Shown here: positions 43,601 to 57,347 of the stretch, one piece after another
Numbering within the stretch: the stretch's first letter is position 1
Layout of the letters: the number at the start of each line of letters is the position of its first letter
Assembly: GCF_036320965.1 (NCBI RefSeq)
Contig: NC_092281.1
Location: 10,567,219 to 10,631,218, forward strand
Origin: Panulirus ornatus
Taxonomy: Eukaryota > Arthropoda > Malacostraca > Decapoda > Palinuridae
Length of the DNA stretch: 64,000 nucleotides
Direction: 5' to 3'
Notes under the pieces: model-generated
Databases searched by the model: none
The model's input: the letters and a program-made list of their open reading frames with translations, nothing else
What the model was told of the DNA's origin: nothing
Position numbers and translations under genes: made by a program

Positions 43601-46600
43601 AAAATCTGGGTATACATGATATTCTAAATGCTGATTAAGGATTTCTAGTCAAATGATAGCATTTCGCATTATGAATGCCCTTAATTACTCCAAACATTAA
43701 TTATATCAAAATTAGTATGGTAATTACTCGATTAATTACAGGAATTTTTTGGGTTTTGACCACAAATTCGTATTCAGCATACCTAAAATCATCTATGCTG
43801 AAATTCTCAAGAAAATCCATTTTTTGAAAAAAATCAAGAAAAATCCAAGGCTATAGCCTTACAAAATATTTTGCTCAAATTTTCAAACTCTTCAGATTTT
43901 AATGAAAATCTAGGTATAGATGTTATCTTAAATGCTAATCAAGGATTTCTAGTCAAATGACTGCATTTCGCATTATTAATGCCTTTACTTCTAGGATTGA
44001 TTATAGTAAAATTAGTATGCTAATTACTCGATTAATTACAGGAATTTTTGGGTGTTGACCACAGATTCGTATTCAGCATACCCAAAAGCATCTATGCTGA
44101 CATTCTTAAGAAAATCCATTTTTTTGAAAAAATCAAAAAAATTCCAAGGCTATAGCCTTACCAAATATTTTCCTCAAATTTTCAACCTCTTCAGATTTTC
44201 ATGAAAATCTGGGTATACATGTTATTCTAAATGCTGATTAAGGATTTCTAGTCAAATGATAGCATTTCGCATTATGAATGTCTTTAATTACTTCAAACAT
44301 TAATTATATCAAAATTAGTATGGTAATAACTCGAATAATTACAAGAATTTTTTGGTTTTGACCACAAACTCGTATTCAGCATACCTATAACCATCTATGC
44401 TGAAATTCTCAAGAAAATCCATTTCTTTGAAAAAAAAAAAATCAAGAAAAATCCAAGGCTATATAGCCTTACCAAAAATTTTGCTCAGATTTTCAACCTC
44501 TTCAGATTTTATTGAAAATCTAGGTATAGATGTTATCTTAAATGCTAATTAAGGATTTCTAGTCAAATGACAGCATTTCGCATTATTAAAGCCTTTACTC
44601 CTAAGATTAATTATAGTAAAATTAGTATGCTAATTACTCGACTAATTACAGGAATTTTTGGGTGTTGACCACAGATTCGTATTCAGCATACCCAAAAGCA
44701 TCTATGCTGAAATTCTCAAGAAAATCTATTTTTTGAAAAAAATCATGAAAAATCCAAGGCTATAGCCTTACCAAATATTTTGCTCAAATTTTCAAACTCT
44801 TCAGATTTTAATGAAAATCTAGGTATAGATGTTATCTTAAATGCTAATCAAGGATTTCTACTCAAATGACAGCATTTCGCATTATTAATGCCTTTACTCC
44901 TAAGATTGATTATAGTAAAATTAGTATGCTAATTACTCGATTAATTACAGGAATTTTTGGGTGTTGACCACAGATTCCTATTCAGCATACCCAAAAGCAT
45001 ATATGCTGACATTCTTAAGAAAATCCATTTTTTTGAAAAAATCAAAAAAATTCCAAGGCTATAGCCTTACCAAATATCTTCCTCAAATTTTCAACCTCTT
45101 CAGATTTTAATGAAAATCTGGGTATACATGTTATTCTAAATGCTGATTAAGGATTTCTAGTCAAATGATAGCATTTCACATTATGACTGCCCTTAATTAC
45201 TCCAAACATTAATTATATCAAAATTAGTATGGTAATTACTCGATTAATTACAGGAATTTTTTGGGTTTTGACCACAAATTCGTATTCAGCATACCTAAAA
45301 CCATCTATGCTGAAATTCTCAAGAAAATCCATTTTTTGAAAAAATCAAGAAAAATCCAAGGCTATAGCCTTACAAAATATTTTGCTCAAATTTTCAAACT
45401 CTTCAGATTTTAATGAAAATCTAGGTATAGATGTTATCTTAAATGCTAATCAAGGATTTCTAGTCAAATGACTGCATTTCGCATTATTAATGCCTTTACT
45501 TCTAGGATTGATTATAGTAAAATTAGTATGCTAATTACTCGATTAATTACAGGAATTTTTGGGTGTTGACCACAGATTCGTATTCAGCATACCCAAAAGC
45601 ATCTATGCTGACATTCTTAAGAAAATCCATTTTTTTGAAAAAATCAAAAAAATTCCAAATCAAAAAAATTACCAAATATCTTCCTCAAATTTTCAACCTC
45701 TTCAGATTTTAATGAAAATCTGGGTATACATGTTATTCTAAATGCTGATTAAGGATTTCTAGTCAAATGATAGCATTTCACATTATGACTGCCCTTAATT
45801 ACTCCAAACATTAATTATATCAAAATTAGTATGGTAATTACTCGATTAATTACAGGAATTTTTTGGGTTTTGACCACAAATTCGTATTCAGCATACCTAA
45901 AACCATCTATGCTGAAATTCTCAAGAAAATCCATTTTTTGAAAAAATCAAGAAAAATCCAAGGCTATAGCCTTACCAAATATTTTGCTCAAATTTTCAAA
46001 CTCTTCAGATTTTAATGAAAATCTAGGTATAGATGTTATCTTAAATGCTAATCAAGGATTTCTAGTCAAATGACTGCATTTCGCATTATTAATGCCTTTA
46101 CTTCTAGGATTGATTATAGTAAAATTAGTATGCTAATTACTCGATTAATTACAGGAATTTTTGGGTGTTGACCACAGATTCATATTCAGCATACCCAAAA
46201 GCATCTATGCTGAAATTCTCAAGAAAATCTATTTTTTGAAAAAAATCATGAAAAATCCAAGGCTATAGCCTTACAAAATATTTTGCTCAAATTTTCAAAC
46301 TCTTCAGATTTTAATGAAAATCTAGGTATAGATGTTATCTTAAATGCTAATCAAGGATTTCTACTCAAATGACAGCATTTCGCATTATTAATGCCTTTAC
46401 TCCTAAGATTGATTATAGTAAAATTAGTATGCTAATTACTCGATTAATTACAGGAATTTTTGGGTGTTGACCACAGATTCCTATTCAGCATACCCAAAAG
46501 CATATATGCTGACATTCTTAAGAAAATCCATTTTTTTGAAAAAATCAAAAAAATTCCAAGGCTATAGCCTTACCAAATATCTTCCTCAAATTTTCAACCT

Positions 46601-49600
46601 CTTCAGATTTTAATGAAAATCTGGGTATACATGTTATTCTAAATGCTGATTAAGGATTTCTAGTCAAATGATAGCATTTCGCATTATGAATGCCCTTAAT
46701 TACTCCAAACATTAATTATATCAAAATTAGTATGGTAATTACTCGATTAATTACAGGAATTTTTTGGGTTTTGACCACAAATTCGTATTCAGCATACCTA
46801 AAACCATCTATGCTGAAATTCTCAAGAAAATCCATTTTTTGAAAAAAATCAAGAAAAATCCAAGGCTATAGCCTTACCAAATATTTTGCTCAAATTTTCA
46901 AACTCTTCAGATTTTAATGAAAATCTAGGTATAGATGTTATCTTAAATGCTAATCAAGGATTTCTACTCAAATGACAGCATTTCGCATTATTAATGCCTT
47001 TACTCCTAAGATTGATTATAGTAAAATTAGTATGCTAATTACTCGATTAATTACAGGAATTTTTGGGTGTTGACCACAGATTCCTATTCAGCATACCCAA
47101 AAGCATATATGCTGACATTCTTAAGAAAATCCATTTTTTTGAAAAAATCAACAAAATTCCAAGGCTATAGCCTTACCAAATATCTTCCTCAAATTTTCAA
47201 CCTCTTCAGATTTTAATGAAAATCTGGGTATACATGTTATTCTAAATGCTGATTAAGGATTTCTAGTCAAATGATAGCATTTCGCATTATGAATGTCTTT
47301 AATTACTCCAAACATTAATTATATCAAAATTAGTATGGTAATAACTCGAATAATTACAAGAATTTTTTGGTTTTGACCACAAACTCGTATTCAGCATACC
47401 TATAACCATCTATGCTGAAATTCTCAAGAAAATCCATTTCTTTGAAAAAAAAAAAAATCAAGAAAAATCCAAGGCTATAGCCTTACCAAAAATTTTGCTC
47501 AAATTTTCAAACTCTTCAGATTTTATTGAAAATCTAGGTATAGATGTTATCTTAAATGCTAATTAAGGATTTCTAGTCAAATGACAGCATTTCGCATTAT
47601 TAATGCCTTTACTCCTAAGATTAATTATAGTAAAATTAGTATGCTAATTACTCGACTAATTACAGGAATTTTTGGGTGTTGACCACAGATTCGTATTCAG
47701 CATACCCAAAAGCATCTATGCTGAAATTCTCAAGAAAATCTATTTTTTGAAAAAAATCATGAAAAATCCAAGGCTATAGCCTTACAAAATATTTTGCTCA
47801 AATTTTCAACCTCTTCAGATTTTAATGAAAATCTAGGTATAGATGTTATCTTAAATGCTAATCAAGGATTTCTACTCAAATGACAGCATTTCGCATTATT
47901 AATGCCTTTACTCCTAAGATTGATTATAGTAAAATTAGTATGCTAATTACTCGATTAATTACAGGAATTTTTGGGTGTTGACCACAGATTCCTATTCAGC
48001 ATACCCAAAAGCATATATGCTGACATTCTTAAGAAAATCCATTTTTTTGAAAAAATCAAAAAAATTCCAAGGCTATAGCCTTACCAAATATTTTCCTCAA
48101 ATTTTCAACCTCTTCAGATTTTAATGAAAATCTGGGTATACATGTTATTCTAAATGCTGATTAAGGATTTCTAGTCAAATGATAGCATTTCGCATTATGA
48201 ATGCCCTTAATTACTCCAAACATTAATTATATCAAAATTAGTATGGTAATTACTCGAAAAATTACAGGAATTTTTTGGGTTTTGACCACAAATTCGTATT
48301 CAGCATACCTAAAACCATCTATGCTGAAATTCTCAAGAAAATCCATTTCTTTGAAAAAAAAATAAGAAAAATCCAAGGCTATAGCCTTACCAAAAATTTT
48401 GCTCAGATTTTCAACCTCTTCAGATTTTATTGAAAATCTAGGTATAGATGTTATCTTAAATGCTAATTAAGGATTTCTAGTCAAATGACAGCATTTCGCA
48501 TTATTAAAGCCTTTACTCCTAAGATTAATTATAGTAAAATTAGTATGCTAATTACTCGACTAATTACAGGAATTTTTGGGTGTTGACCACAGATTCGTAT
48601 TCAGCATACCCAAAAGCATCTATGCTGAAATTCTCAAGAAAATCTATTTTTTGAAAAAAATCATGAAAAATCCAAGGCTATAGCCTTACAAATATTTTGC
48701 TCAAATTATCAACCTCTTCAGATTTTAATGAAAATCTAGGTATAGATGTTATCTTAAATGCTAATTAAGGATTTCTAGTCAAATGACAGCATTTCGCATT
48801 ATTAATGCCTTTACTCCTAAGATTGATTATAGTAAAATTAGTATGCTAATTACTCGATTAATTACAGGAATTTTTGGGTGTTGACCACAGATTCCTATTC
48901 AGCATACCCAAAAGCATATATGCTGACATTCTTAAGAAAATCCATTTTTTTGAAAAAATCAAAAAAATTCCAAGGCTATAGCCTTACCAAATATCTTCCT
49001 CAAATTTTCAACCTCTTCAGATTTTAATGAAAATCTGGGTATACATGTTATTCTAAATGCTGATTAAGGATTTCTAGTCAAATGATAGCATTTCGCATTA
49101 TGAATGCCCTTAATTACTCCAAACATTAATTATATCAAAATTAGTATGGTAATTACTCGATTAATTACAGGAATTTTTTGGGTTTTGACCACAAATTCGT
49201 ATTCAGCATACCTAAAACCATCTATGCTGAAATTCTCAAGAAAATCCATTTTTTGAAAAAAATCAAGAAAAATCCAAGGCTATAGCCTTACCAAATATTT
49301 TGCTCAAATTTTCAAACTCTTCAGATTTTAATGAAAATCTAGGTATAGATGTTATCTTAAATGCTAATCAAGGATTTCTAGTCAAATGACTGCATTTCGC
49401 ATTATTAATGCCTTTACTTCTAGGATTGATTATAGTAAAATTAGTATGCTAATTACTCGATTAATTACAGGAATTTTTGGGTGTTGACCACAGATTCGTA
49501 TTCAGCATACCCAAAAGCATCTATGCTGACATTCTTAAGAAAATCCATTTTTTTGAAAAAATCAAAAAAATTCCAAGGCTATACCCTTACCAAATATTTT

Positions 49601-52600
49601 CCTCAAATTTTCAACCTCTTCAGATTTTCATGAAAATCTGGGTATACATGTTATTCTAAATGCTGATTAAGGATTTCTAGTCAAATGATAGCATTTCGCA
49701 TTATGAATGTCTTTAATTACTCCAAACATTAATTATATCAAAATTAGTATGGTAATAACTCGAATAATTACAAGAATTTTTTGGTTTTGACCACAAACTC
49801 GTATTCAGCATACCTATAACCATCTATGCTGAAATTCTCAAGAAAATCCATTTCTTTGAAAAAAAAAAATCAAGAAAAATCCAAGGCTATAGCCTTAACA
49901 AAAATTTTGCTCATATTTTCAACCTCTTCAGATTTTATTGAAAATCTAGGTATACATGTTATCTTAAATGCTAATTAAGGATTTCTAGTCAAATGACAGC
50001 ATTTCGCATTATTAATGCCTTTACTCCTAAGATTAATTATAGTAAAATTAGTATGCTAATTACTCGACTAATTACAGGAATTTTTGGGTGTTGACCACAG
50101 ATTCGTATTCAGCATACCCAAAAGCATCTATGCTGAAATTCTCAAGAAAATCTATTTTTTGAAAAAAATCATGAAAAATCCAAGGCTATAGCCTTACAAA
50201 ATATTTTGCTCAAATTATCAACCTCTTCAGATTTTAATGAAAATCTAGGTATAGATGTTATCTTAAATGCTAATCAAGGATTTCTACTCAAATGACAGCA
50301 TTTCGCATTATTAATGCCTTTACTCCTAAGATTGATTATAGTAAAATTAGTATGCTAATTACTCGATTAATTACAGGAATTTTTGGGTGTTGACCACAGA
50401 TTCCTATTCAGCATACCCAAAAGCATCTATGCTGACATTCTTAAGAAAATCCATTTTTATGAAAAAATCAAAAAAATTCCAACTTACCAAATATTTTCCT
50501 CAAATTTTCAACCTCTTCAGATTTTAATGAAAATCTGGGTATACATGTTATTCTAAATGCTGATTAAGGATTTCTAGTCAAATGATAGCATTTCCCATTA
50601 TGAATGCCCTTAATTACTCCAAACATTAATTATATCAAAATTAGTATGGTAATAACTCGAATTACAGGAATTTTTTGGTTTTGACCACAAATTCGTATTC
50701 AGCATACCTAAAACCATCTATGCTGAAATTCTCAAGAAAATCCATTTCTTTGAAAAAAAAAAAATTAAGAAAAATCCAAGGCTATAGCCTTACCAAAAAT
50801 TTTGCTCAGATTTTCAACCTCTTCAGATTTTATTGAAAATCTAGGTATAGATGTTATCTTAAATGCTAATTAAGGATTTCTAGTCAAATGACAGCATTTC
50901 GCATTATTAAAGCCTTTACTCCTAAGATTAATTATAGTAAAATTAGTATGCTAATTACTCGACTAATTACAGGAATTTTTGGGTGTTGACCACAGATTCG
51001 TATTCAGCATACCCAAAAGCATCTATGCTGACATTCTTAAGAAAATCCATTTTTTTGAAAAAATCAAAAAAATTCCAAGGCTATAGCCTTACCAAATATT
51101 TTCCTCAAATTTTCAACCTCTTCAGATTTTAATGAAAATCTGGGTATACATGTTATTCTAAATGCTGATTAAGGATTTCTAGTCAAATGATAGCATTTCG
51201 CATTATGAATGCCTTAATTACTCCAAACATTAATTATATCAAAATTAGTATGGTAATAACTCGAATAATTACAGGAATTTTTTGGGTTTTGACCACAAAT
51301 TCGTATTCAGCATACCTAAAACCATCTATGCTGAAATTCTCAAGAAAATCCATTTTTTGAAAAAAATCAAGAAAAATCCAAGGCTATAGCCTTACAAAAA
51401 TTTTGCTCATATTTTCAACCTCTTCAGATTTTATTGAAAATCTAGGTATAGATGTTATCTTAAATGCTAATTAAGGATTTCTAGTCAAATGACAGCATTT
51501 CGCATTATTAATGCCTTTACTCCTAAGATTAATTATAGTAAAATTAGTATGCTAATTACTCGACTAATAACAGGAATTTTTGGGTGTTGACCACAGATTC
51601 GTATTCAGCATACCCAAAAGCATCTATGCTGACATTCTTAAGAAAATCCATTTTTTTGAAAAAATCAAAAAAATTCCAAGGCTATACCCTTACCAAATAT
51701 TTTCCTCAAATTTTCAACCTCTTCAGATTTTAATGAAAATCTGGGTATACATGTTATTCTAAATGCTGATTAAGGATTTCTAGTCAAATGATAGCATTTC
51801 GCATTATGAATGTCTTTAATTACTCCAAACATTAATTATATCAAAATTAGTATGGTAATAACTCGAATAATTACAGGAATTTTTTGGTTTTGACCACAAA
51901 CTCGTATTCAGCATACCTATAACCATCTATGCTGAAATTCTCAAGAAAATCCATTTCTTTGAAAAAAAAAAAATCAAGAAAAATCCAAGGCTATAGCCTT
52001 AACAAAAATTTTGCTCATATTTTCAACCTCTTCAGATTTTATTGAAAATCTAGGTATAGATGTTATCTTAAATGCTAATTAAGGATTTCTAGTCAAATGA
52101 CAGCATTTCGCATTATTAATGCCTTTACTCCTAAGATTAATTATAGTAAAATTAGTATGCTAATTACTCGACTAATTACAGGAATTTTTGGGTGTTGACC
52201 ACAGATTCGTATTCAGCATACCAAAAGCATCTATGCTGAAATTCTCAAGAAAATCTATTTTTTGAAAAAAATCATGAAAAATCCAAGGCTATAGCCTTAC
52301 AAAATATTTTGCTCAAATTTTCAAACTCTTCAGATTTTAATGAAAATCTAGGTATAGATGTTATCTTAAATGCTAATCAAGGATTTCTAGTCAAATGACA
52401 GCATTTCGCATTATTAATGCCTTTACTCCTAAGATTGATTATAGTAAAATTAGTATGCTAATTACTCGATTAATTACAGGAATTTTTGGGTGTTGACCAC
52501 AGATTCCTATTCAGCATACCCAAAAGCATCTATGCTGACATTCTTAAGAAAATCCATTTTTTTGAAAAAATCAAAAAAATTCCAAGGCTATAGCCTTACC

Positions 52601-55283
52601 AAATATTTTCCTCAAATTTTCAACCTCTTCAGATTTTAATGAAAATCTGGGTATACATGTTATTCTAAATGCTGATTAAGGATTTCTAGTCAAATGATAG
52701 CATTTCGCATTATGAATGCCCTTAATTACTCCAAACATTAATTATATCAAAATTAGTATGGTAATTACTCGAATAATTACAGGAATTTTTTGGGTTTTGA
52801 CCACAAATTCGTATTCAGCATACCTAAAACCATCTATGCTGAAATTCTCAAGAAAATCCATTATTTGAAAAAATCAAGAAAAATCCAAGGCCTTACCAAA
52901 AATTTTCCTCAGATTTTCAACCTCTTCAGATTTTAATGAAAATCTAGGTATAGATGTTATCTTAAATGCTAATCAAGGATTTCTAGTCAAATGACAGCAT
53001 TTCGCATTATTAATGCCTTTACTCCTAAGATTAATTATAGTAAAATTAGTATGCTAATTACTCGACTAATTACAGGAATTTTTGGGTGTTGACCACAGAT
53101 TCGTATTCAGCATACCCAAAAGCATCTATGCTGAAATTCTCAAGAAAATCTATCTTTTGAAAAAAATCAAGAAAAATCCAAATATTTTGCTCAAATTTTC
53201 AAACTCTTCAGATTTTAATGGAAATCTAGGTATAGATGTTATCTTAAATGCTAATCAAGGATTTCTAGTCAAATGACAGCATTTCGCATTATTAATGCCT
53301 TTACTCCTAAGATTGATTATAGTAAAATTAGTATGCTAATTACTCGATTAATTACAGGAATTTTTGGGTGTTGACCAAAGATTCGTATTTAGCGTACCCA
53401 AAAGCATCTATGCTGACATTCTTAAGAAAATCCATTTTTTGAAAAAAATCATGAAAAATCCAAGGCTATAGCCTTACAAAATATTTTGCTCAAATTTTCA
53501 ACCTCTTCAGATTTTAATGAAAATCTAGGTATAGATGTTATCTTAAATGCTAATCAAGGATTTCTAGTCAAATGACAGCATTTCGCATTATTAATGCCTT
53601 TACTCCTAAGATTGATTATAGTAAAATTAGTATGCTAATTACTCGATTAATTACAGGAATTTTTGGGTGTTGACCAAAGATTCCTATTCAGCATACCCAA
53701 AAGCATCTATGCTGACATTCTTAAGAAAATCCATTTTTTTGAAAAAATCAAAAAAATTCCAAGGCTATAGCCTTACCAAATATTTTCCTCAAATTTTCAA
53801 CCTCTTCAGATTTTAATGAAAATCTGGGTATACATGTTATTCTAAATGCTGATTAAGGATTTCTAGTCAAATGATAGCATTTCGCATTATGAATGTCTTT
53901 AATTACTCCAAACATTAATTATATCAAAATTAGTATGGTAATAACTCGAATAATTACAGGAATTTTTTGGTTTTGACCACAAATTCGTATTCAGCATACC
54001 TAAAACCATCTATGCTGAAATTCTCAAGAAAATCCATTTCTTTGAAAAAAAAAAAATTAAGAAAAATCCAAGGCTATAGCCTTACCAAAAATTTTGCTCA
54101 GATTTTCAACCTCTTCAGATTTTATTGAAAATCTAGGTATAGATGTTATCTTAAATGCTAATTAAGGATTTCTAGTCAAATGACAGCATTTCGCATTATT
54201 AATGCCTTTACTCCTAAGATTAATTATAGTAAAATTAGTATGCTAATTACTCGACTAATTACAGGAATTTTTGGGTGTTGACCACAGATTCGTATTCAGC
54301 ATACCCAAAAGCATCTATGCTGAAATTCTCAAGAAAATCTATTTTTTGAAAAAAATCATGAAAAATCCAAGGCTATAGCCTTACAAATATTTTGCTCAAA
54401 TTTTCAAACTCTTCAGATTTTAATGAAAATCTAGGTATAGATGTTATCTTAAATGCTAATCAAGGATTTCTAGTCAAATGACAGCATTTCGCATTATTAA
54501 TGCCTTTACTCCTAAGATTGATTATAGTAAAATTAGTATGCTAATTACTCGATTAATTACAGGAATTTTTGGGTGTTGACCACAGATTCCTATTCAGCAT
54601 ACCCAAAAGCATATATGCTGACATTCTTAAGAAAATCCATTTTTTTGAAAAAATCAAAAAAATTCCAAGGCTATAGCCTTACCAAATATTTTCCTCAAAT
54701 TTTCAACCTCTTCAGATTTTCATGAAAATCTGGGTATACATGTTATTCTAAATGCTGATTAAGGATTTCTAGTCAAATGATAGCATTTCGCATTATGAAT
54801 CTCTTTAATTACGCCAAACATTAATTATATCAAAATTAGTATGGTAATAACTCGAATAATTACAAGAATTTTTTGGTTTTGACCACAAACTCGTATTCAG
54901 CATACCTATAACCATCTATGCTGAAATTCTCAAGAAAATCCATTTCTTTGAAAAAAAAATCAAGAAAAATCCAAGGCTATAGCCTTAACAAAAATTTTGC
55001 TCATATTTTCAACCTCTTCAGATTTTATTGAAAATCTAGGTATACATGTTATCTTAAATGCTAATTAAGGATTTCTAGTCAAATGACAGCATTTCGCATT
55101 ATTAATGCCTTTACTCCTAAGATTAATTATAGTAAAATTAGTATGCTAATTACTCGACTAATTACAGGAATTTTTGGGTGTTGACCACAGATTCGTATTC
55201 AGCATACCCAAAAGCATCTATGCTGAAATTCCTAAGAAACACCATTTTTTGAAAAAAAAAATCAAGAAAAATGCAAGGCTATA
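37651..55283 (+). repeat. About 300-bp satellite DNA, main array, about 59 monomers
   Basis: An AT-rich monomer recurs at about 300 bases (for example ATTCAGCATA at 42,573, 42,877, 43,181, 43,468, 43,772, 44,081). Monomer parts in order are GGAATTTTTGGGT..TTGACCACA, TTCAGCATACC, CATCTATGCTGA, CATTTTTTGAAAAA, AAGGCTATAGCCTT, TTTTCAACCTCTTCAGATTT, GAAAATCT.GGTATA.ATGTTAT, AGGATTTCTAGTCAAATGA, CATTTCGCATTAT.AATGCC and AATTAGTATG.TAATTACTCG. Single-monomer lengths range from about 265 to 305, mostly from small indels. The array starts mid-monomer on the left. The 60-64 residue frames inside are not conserved as proteins. Internal structure is described in the findings. Confidence 0.98.
43160..55280 (+). 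repeat. Higher-order section of the satellite (A-B-C types)
   Basis: Type A has GTGTTGACCACAGATTCG, CTGAAATTCTCAAG and usually AATCTATTTTTTG..ATCATG. Type B has CTGACATTCTTAAG and AATCAAAAAAATTCC. Type C has GTTTTGACCACAAA(T/C)TCG and CATACCTA(A/T)AACCATC. Type A monomers lie at about 43,181, 44,681, 46,184, 47,694, 48,599, 50,107, 52,213, 53,108, 54,293 and 55,200. The spacings are about 1,500 (four times), 900 (three times), 2,100 and 1,185 bases, that is five, three, seven and four monomers. Confidence 0.85.
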
Positions 55284-55306
55284 TATAGTCTTGGATTTTT
55301 CTTGAT
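55261..55306. repeat. Inversion junction, 46-bp near-perfect palindrome
   Basis: ATCAAGAAAAATGCAAGGCT / ATATATAGTC / TTGGATTTTTCTTGAT folds on itself, centred between 55,283 and 55,284 in CTATATATAG, with only isolated mismatches. Left of the centre the satellite reads forward, right of it in reverse. Confidence 0.93.
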
Positions 55307-56770
55307 TTTTTTCAAAAAATGGATTGTCTTCAGAATGTCAGCATAGATGCTTTTATGTATGCTAAATACGAATCTGTGGTCAAAACCCCAAAATTCCTGT
55401 AATTAGTCGAGTAATTAGCATACTAATTTTACTATAATTAATCTTAGCAGTAAAGGCCTTAATAAAGTGAAATGCTGTCATTTGACTAGAAATCCTTAAT
55501 CAGCATGTAAAATAACATCTATACACAGATTTTCATTAAAACTGAAGAGGTTGAAAATTTGAGCAAAATATTTGGTAAGGCCCTTGGATTTTTCTTGATT
55601 TTTTTCAAAAAAAATGGATTTTCTTGAGAATTTCACCATAGATGCTTTTAGGTATGCTGAATACGAATCTGTGGTCAAAACCCAAAAATTCCTCTAATTA
55701 GTCGAGTCATTACCATACTAATTTTAATATAATTAAACCTACGAATAATTAAAGGCATTAATAATGCGAAATGCTGTCATTAAATAGAAATCCTTAATAA
55801 GAATTTAAAATAACATCTATACACAGATTTTCATTAAAATCTGAAGAGGTTGAAAATTTGAGCAAAATATTTGGCAAGGCTATAGCCTGGCATTTTTCTT
55901 GATTTTTTTCAAAAAATGGATTTTCTTGAGAATTTCAGTATACATGCTTTTTCGATATGCTGAATAGGAATCTATGCTCAAAACCCGAAAATTCGTGTAA
56001 TTAGTCGAGTAATCAGCATACTAATTATATCATAATTAATCTAAGGGGCAATTAAAGGCATTAGTATTGCGAAATGCAGTCATTTGACTTAATATACTTA
56101 ATCAGCATTAGCAATAACATCTATACCCTGATTTTCATTAAAATCTGAAGGAGTTGAAAAACTGAGCAAAATGCAAGGCCTAGGATTTTTCTTGATTTTT
56201 TTTTTTTTTTTTGAAAAAATGGAGTTTTTTAAGAATTTCAGGATAGATGCTTTTAGGTATGCTGAATACGAATCTAATGTCAAAACCCAAAAATTCGTGT
56301 AATTAGTCGAGGAATCAGCATACTAATTTTATTAGAATTCATCCAAGGGATAATTAAAGGCATTAGTATTGCGAAATGCAGTCATTTGACTTGATATACT
56401 TAATCAACATGTAAAATAACATCTATACTCAGAATTTCATTAAATTCCGAAGTTGAAAATCTGAGCAAAATGCAAGGCCTTGGATTTTTCTTGATTTTTT
56501 CAAAAAATGGATTTTCTTAATAATTTCAGTATACATGCTTTTAGGTATGCTAAATACGAATCTATGGTCAAAACCCAAAAATTCTTGTAAATAGTCGAGT
56601 AATCAGCATACTTATTATGTTATAAATGATCTAAGAGGTAATTAAAGGCATTAGTATTGCGAAATGTAGTCGTTTGACTTGAAATCCTTAATCAGCATGT
56701 AAAATAACATCTATACTCAGATTTTCATTAAAATCTGACGAAGTTGAAAAACTGAGCAAAATGCAAGGCT
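55284..56770 (-). repeat. About 300-bp satellite DNA, inverted arm, about 5 monomers
   Basis: The same monomer reads on the minus strand, with landmarks GATGCTTTTAGGTATGCTGA, ATCTGTGGTCAAAACCC and TGCTGTCATTTGACTAGAAA. The monomers are clearly more diverged from the main array and from each other, and lack the A/B/C distinctions. The arm ends near 56,770 at ATGCAAGGCTAGAACTG. Confidence 0.95.
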
Positions 56771-56950
56771 AGAACTGAACAACAACACACAATAAACATT
56801 TTTCTTTCTGCTTAAAGTCTTGAAAAGCTCTATACCCAGTATGGTGTGAAAGGGGATATATTCTTTTCTTTTTTTTCTCTCCATCGTTTGGCTTTGTTGG
56901 CATGAAACAAACGACAGAAGTTTGTGTAAGGAGGAGAAAGTTTCTTGCGT

Positions 56951-56952
<2 letters not shown>
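56771..56952. other. Short unassigned spacer
   Basis: Transition from satellite to simple repeats. Nothing recognised. Confidence 0.5.
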
Positions 56953-57045
<93 letters not shown>

Positions 57046-57070
57046 GTATGACAAAGTCACTGGTCGGACG

Positions 57071-57142
<72 letters not shown>

Positions 57143-57274
57143 TCAACTGTTCTCATGGAGAAAAGAGTAATCCGCCATTTGCCGATAAGTTCAATAAAAG
57201 AAAATTTACGGTAATTTTTTGTTTTGTTTTGTTTGTTTTTTAGTCGAGTGTAAAGGTGGGCGACCCGTTGGATG

Positions 57275-57345
<71 letters not shown>
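56953..57345. repeat. (GA)n - (GT)n - (GA)n cluster
   Basis: GA at 56,953-57,041, GT at 57,076-57,140 and GA at 57,278-57,345, with short unique linkers and a TTTTG run near 57,217-57,240. Confidence 0.97.

Positions 57346-57347
<2 letters not shown>

Noticed and set aside
39042..53276. 60-64 residue frames recurring in the satellite (GVDHRFVFSIPKSIYA..)
   Set aside because: They recur because the monomer recurs. Many monomers carry frame-breaking indels at the palindrome and in poly-A runs, so there is no coding constraint.
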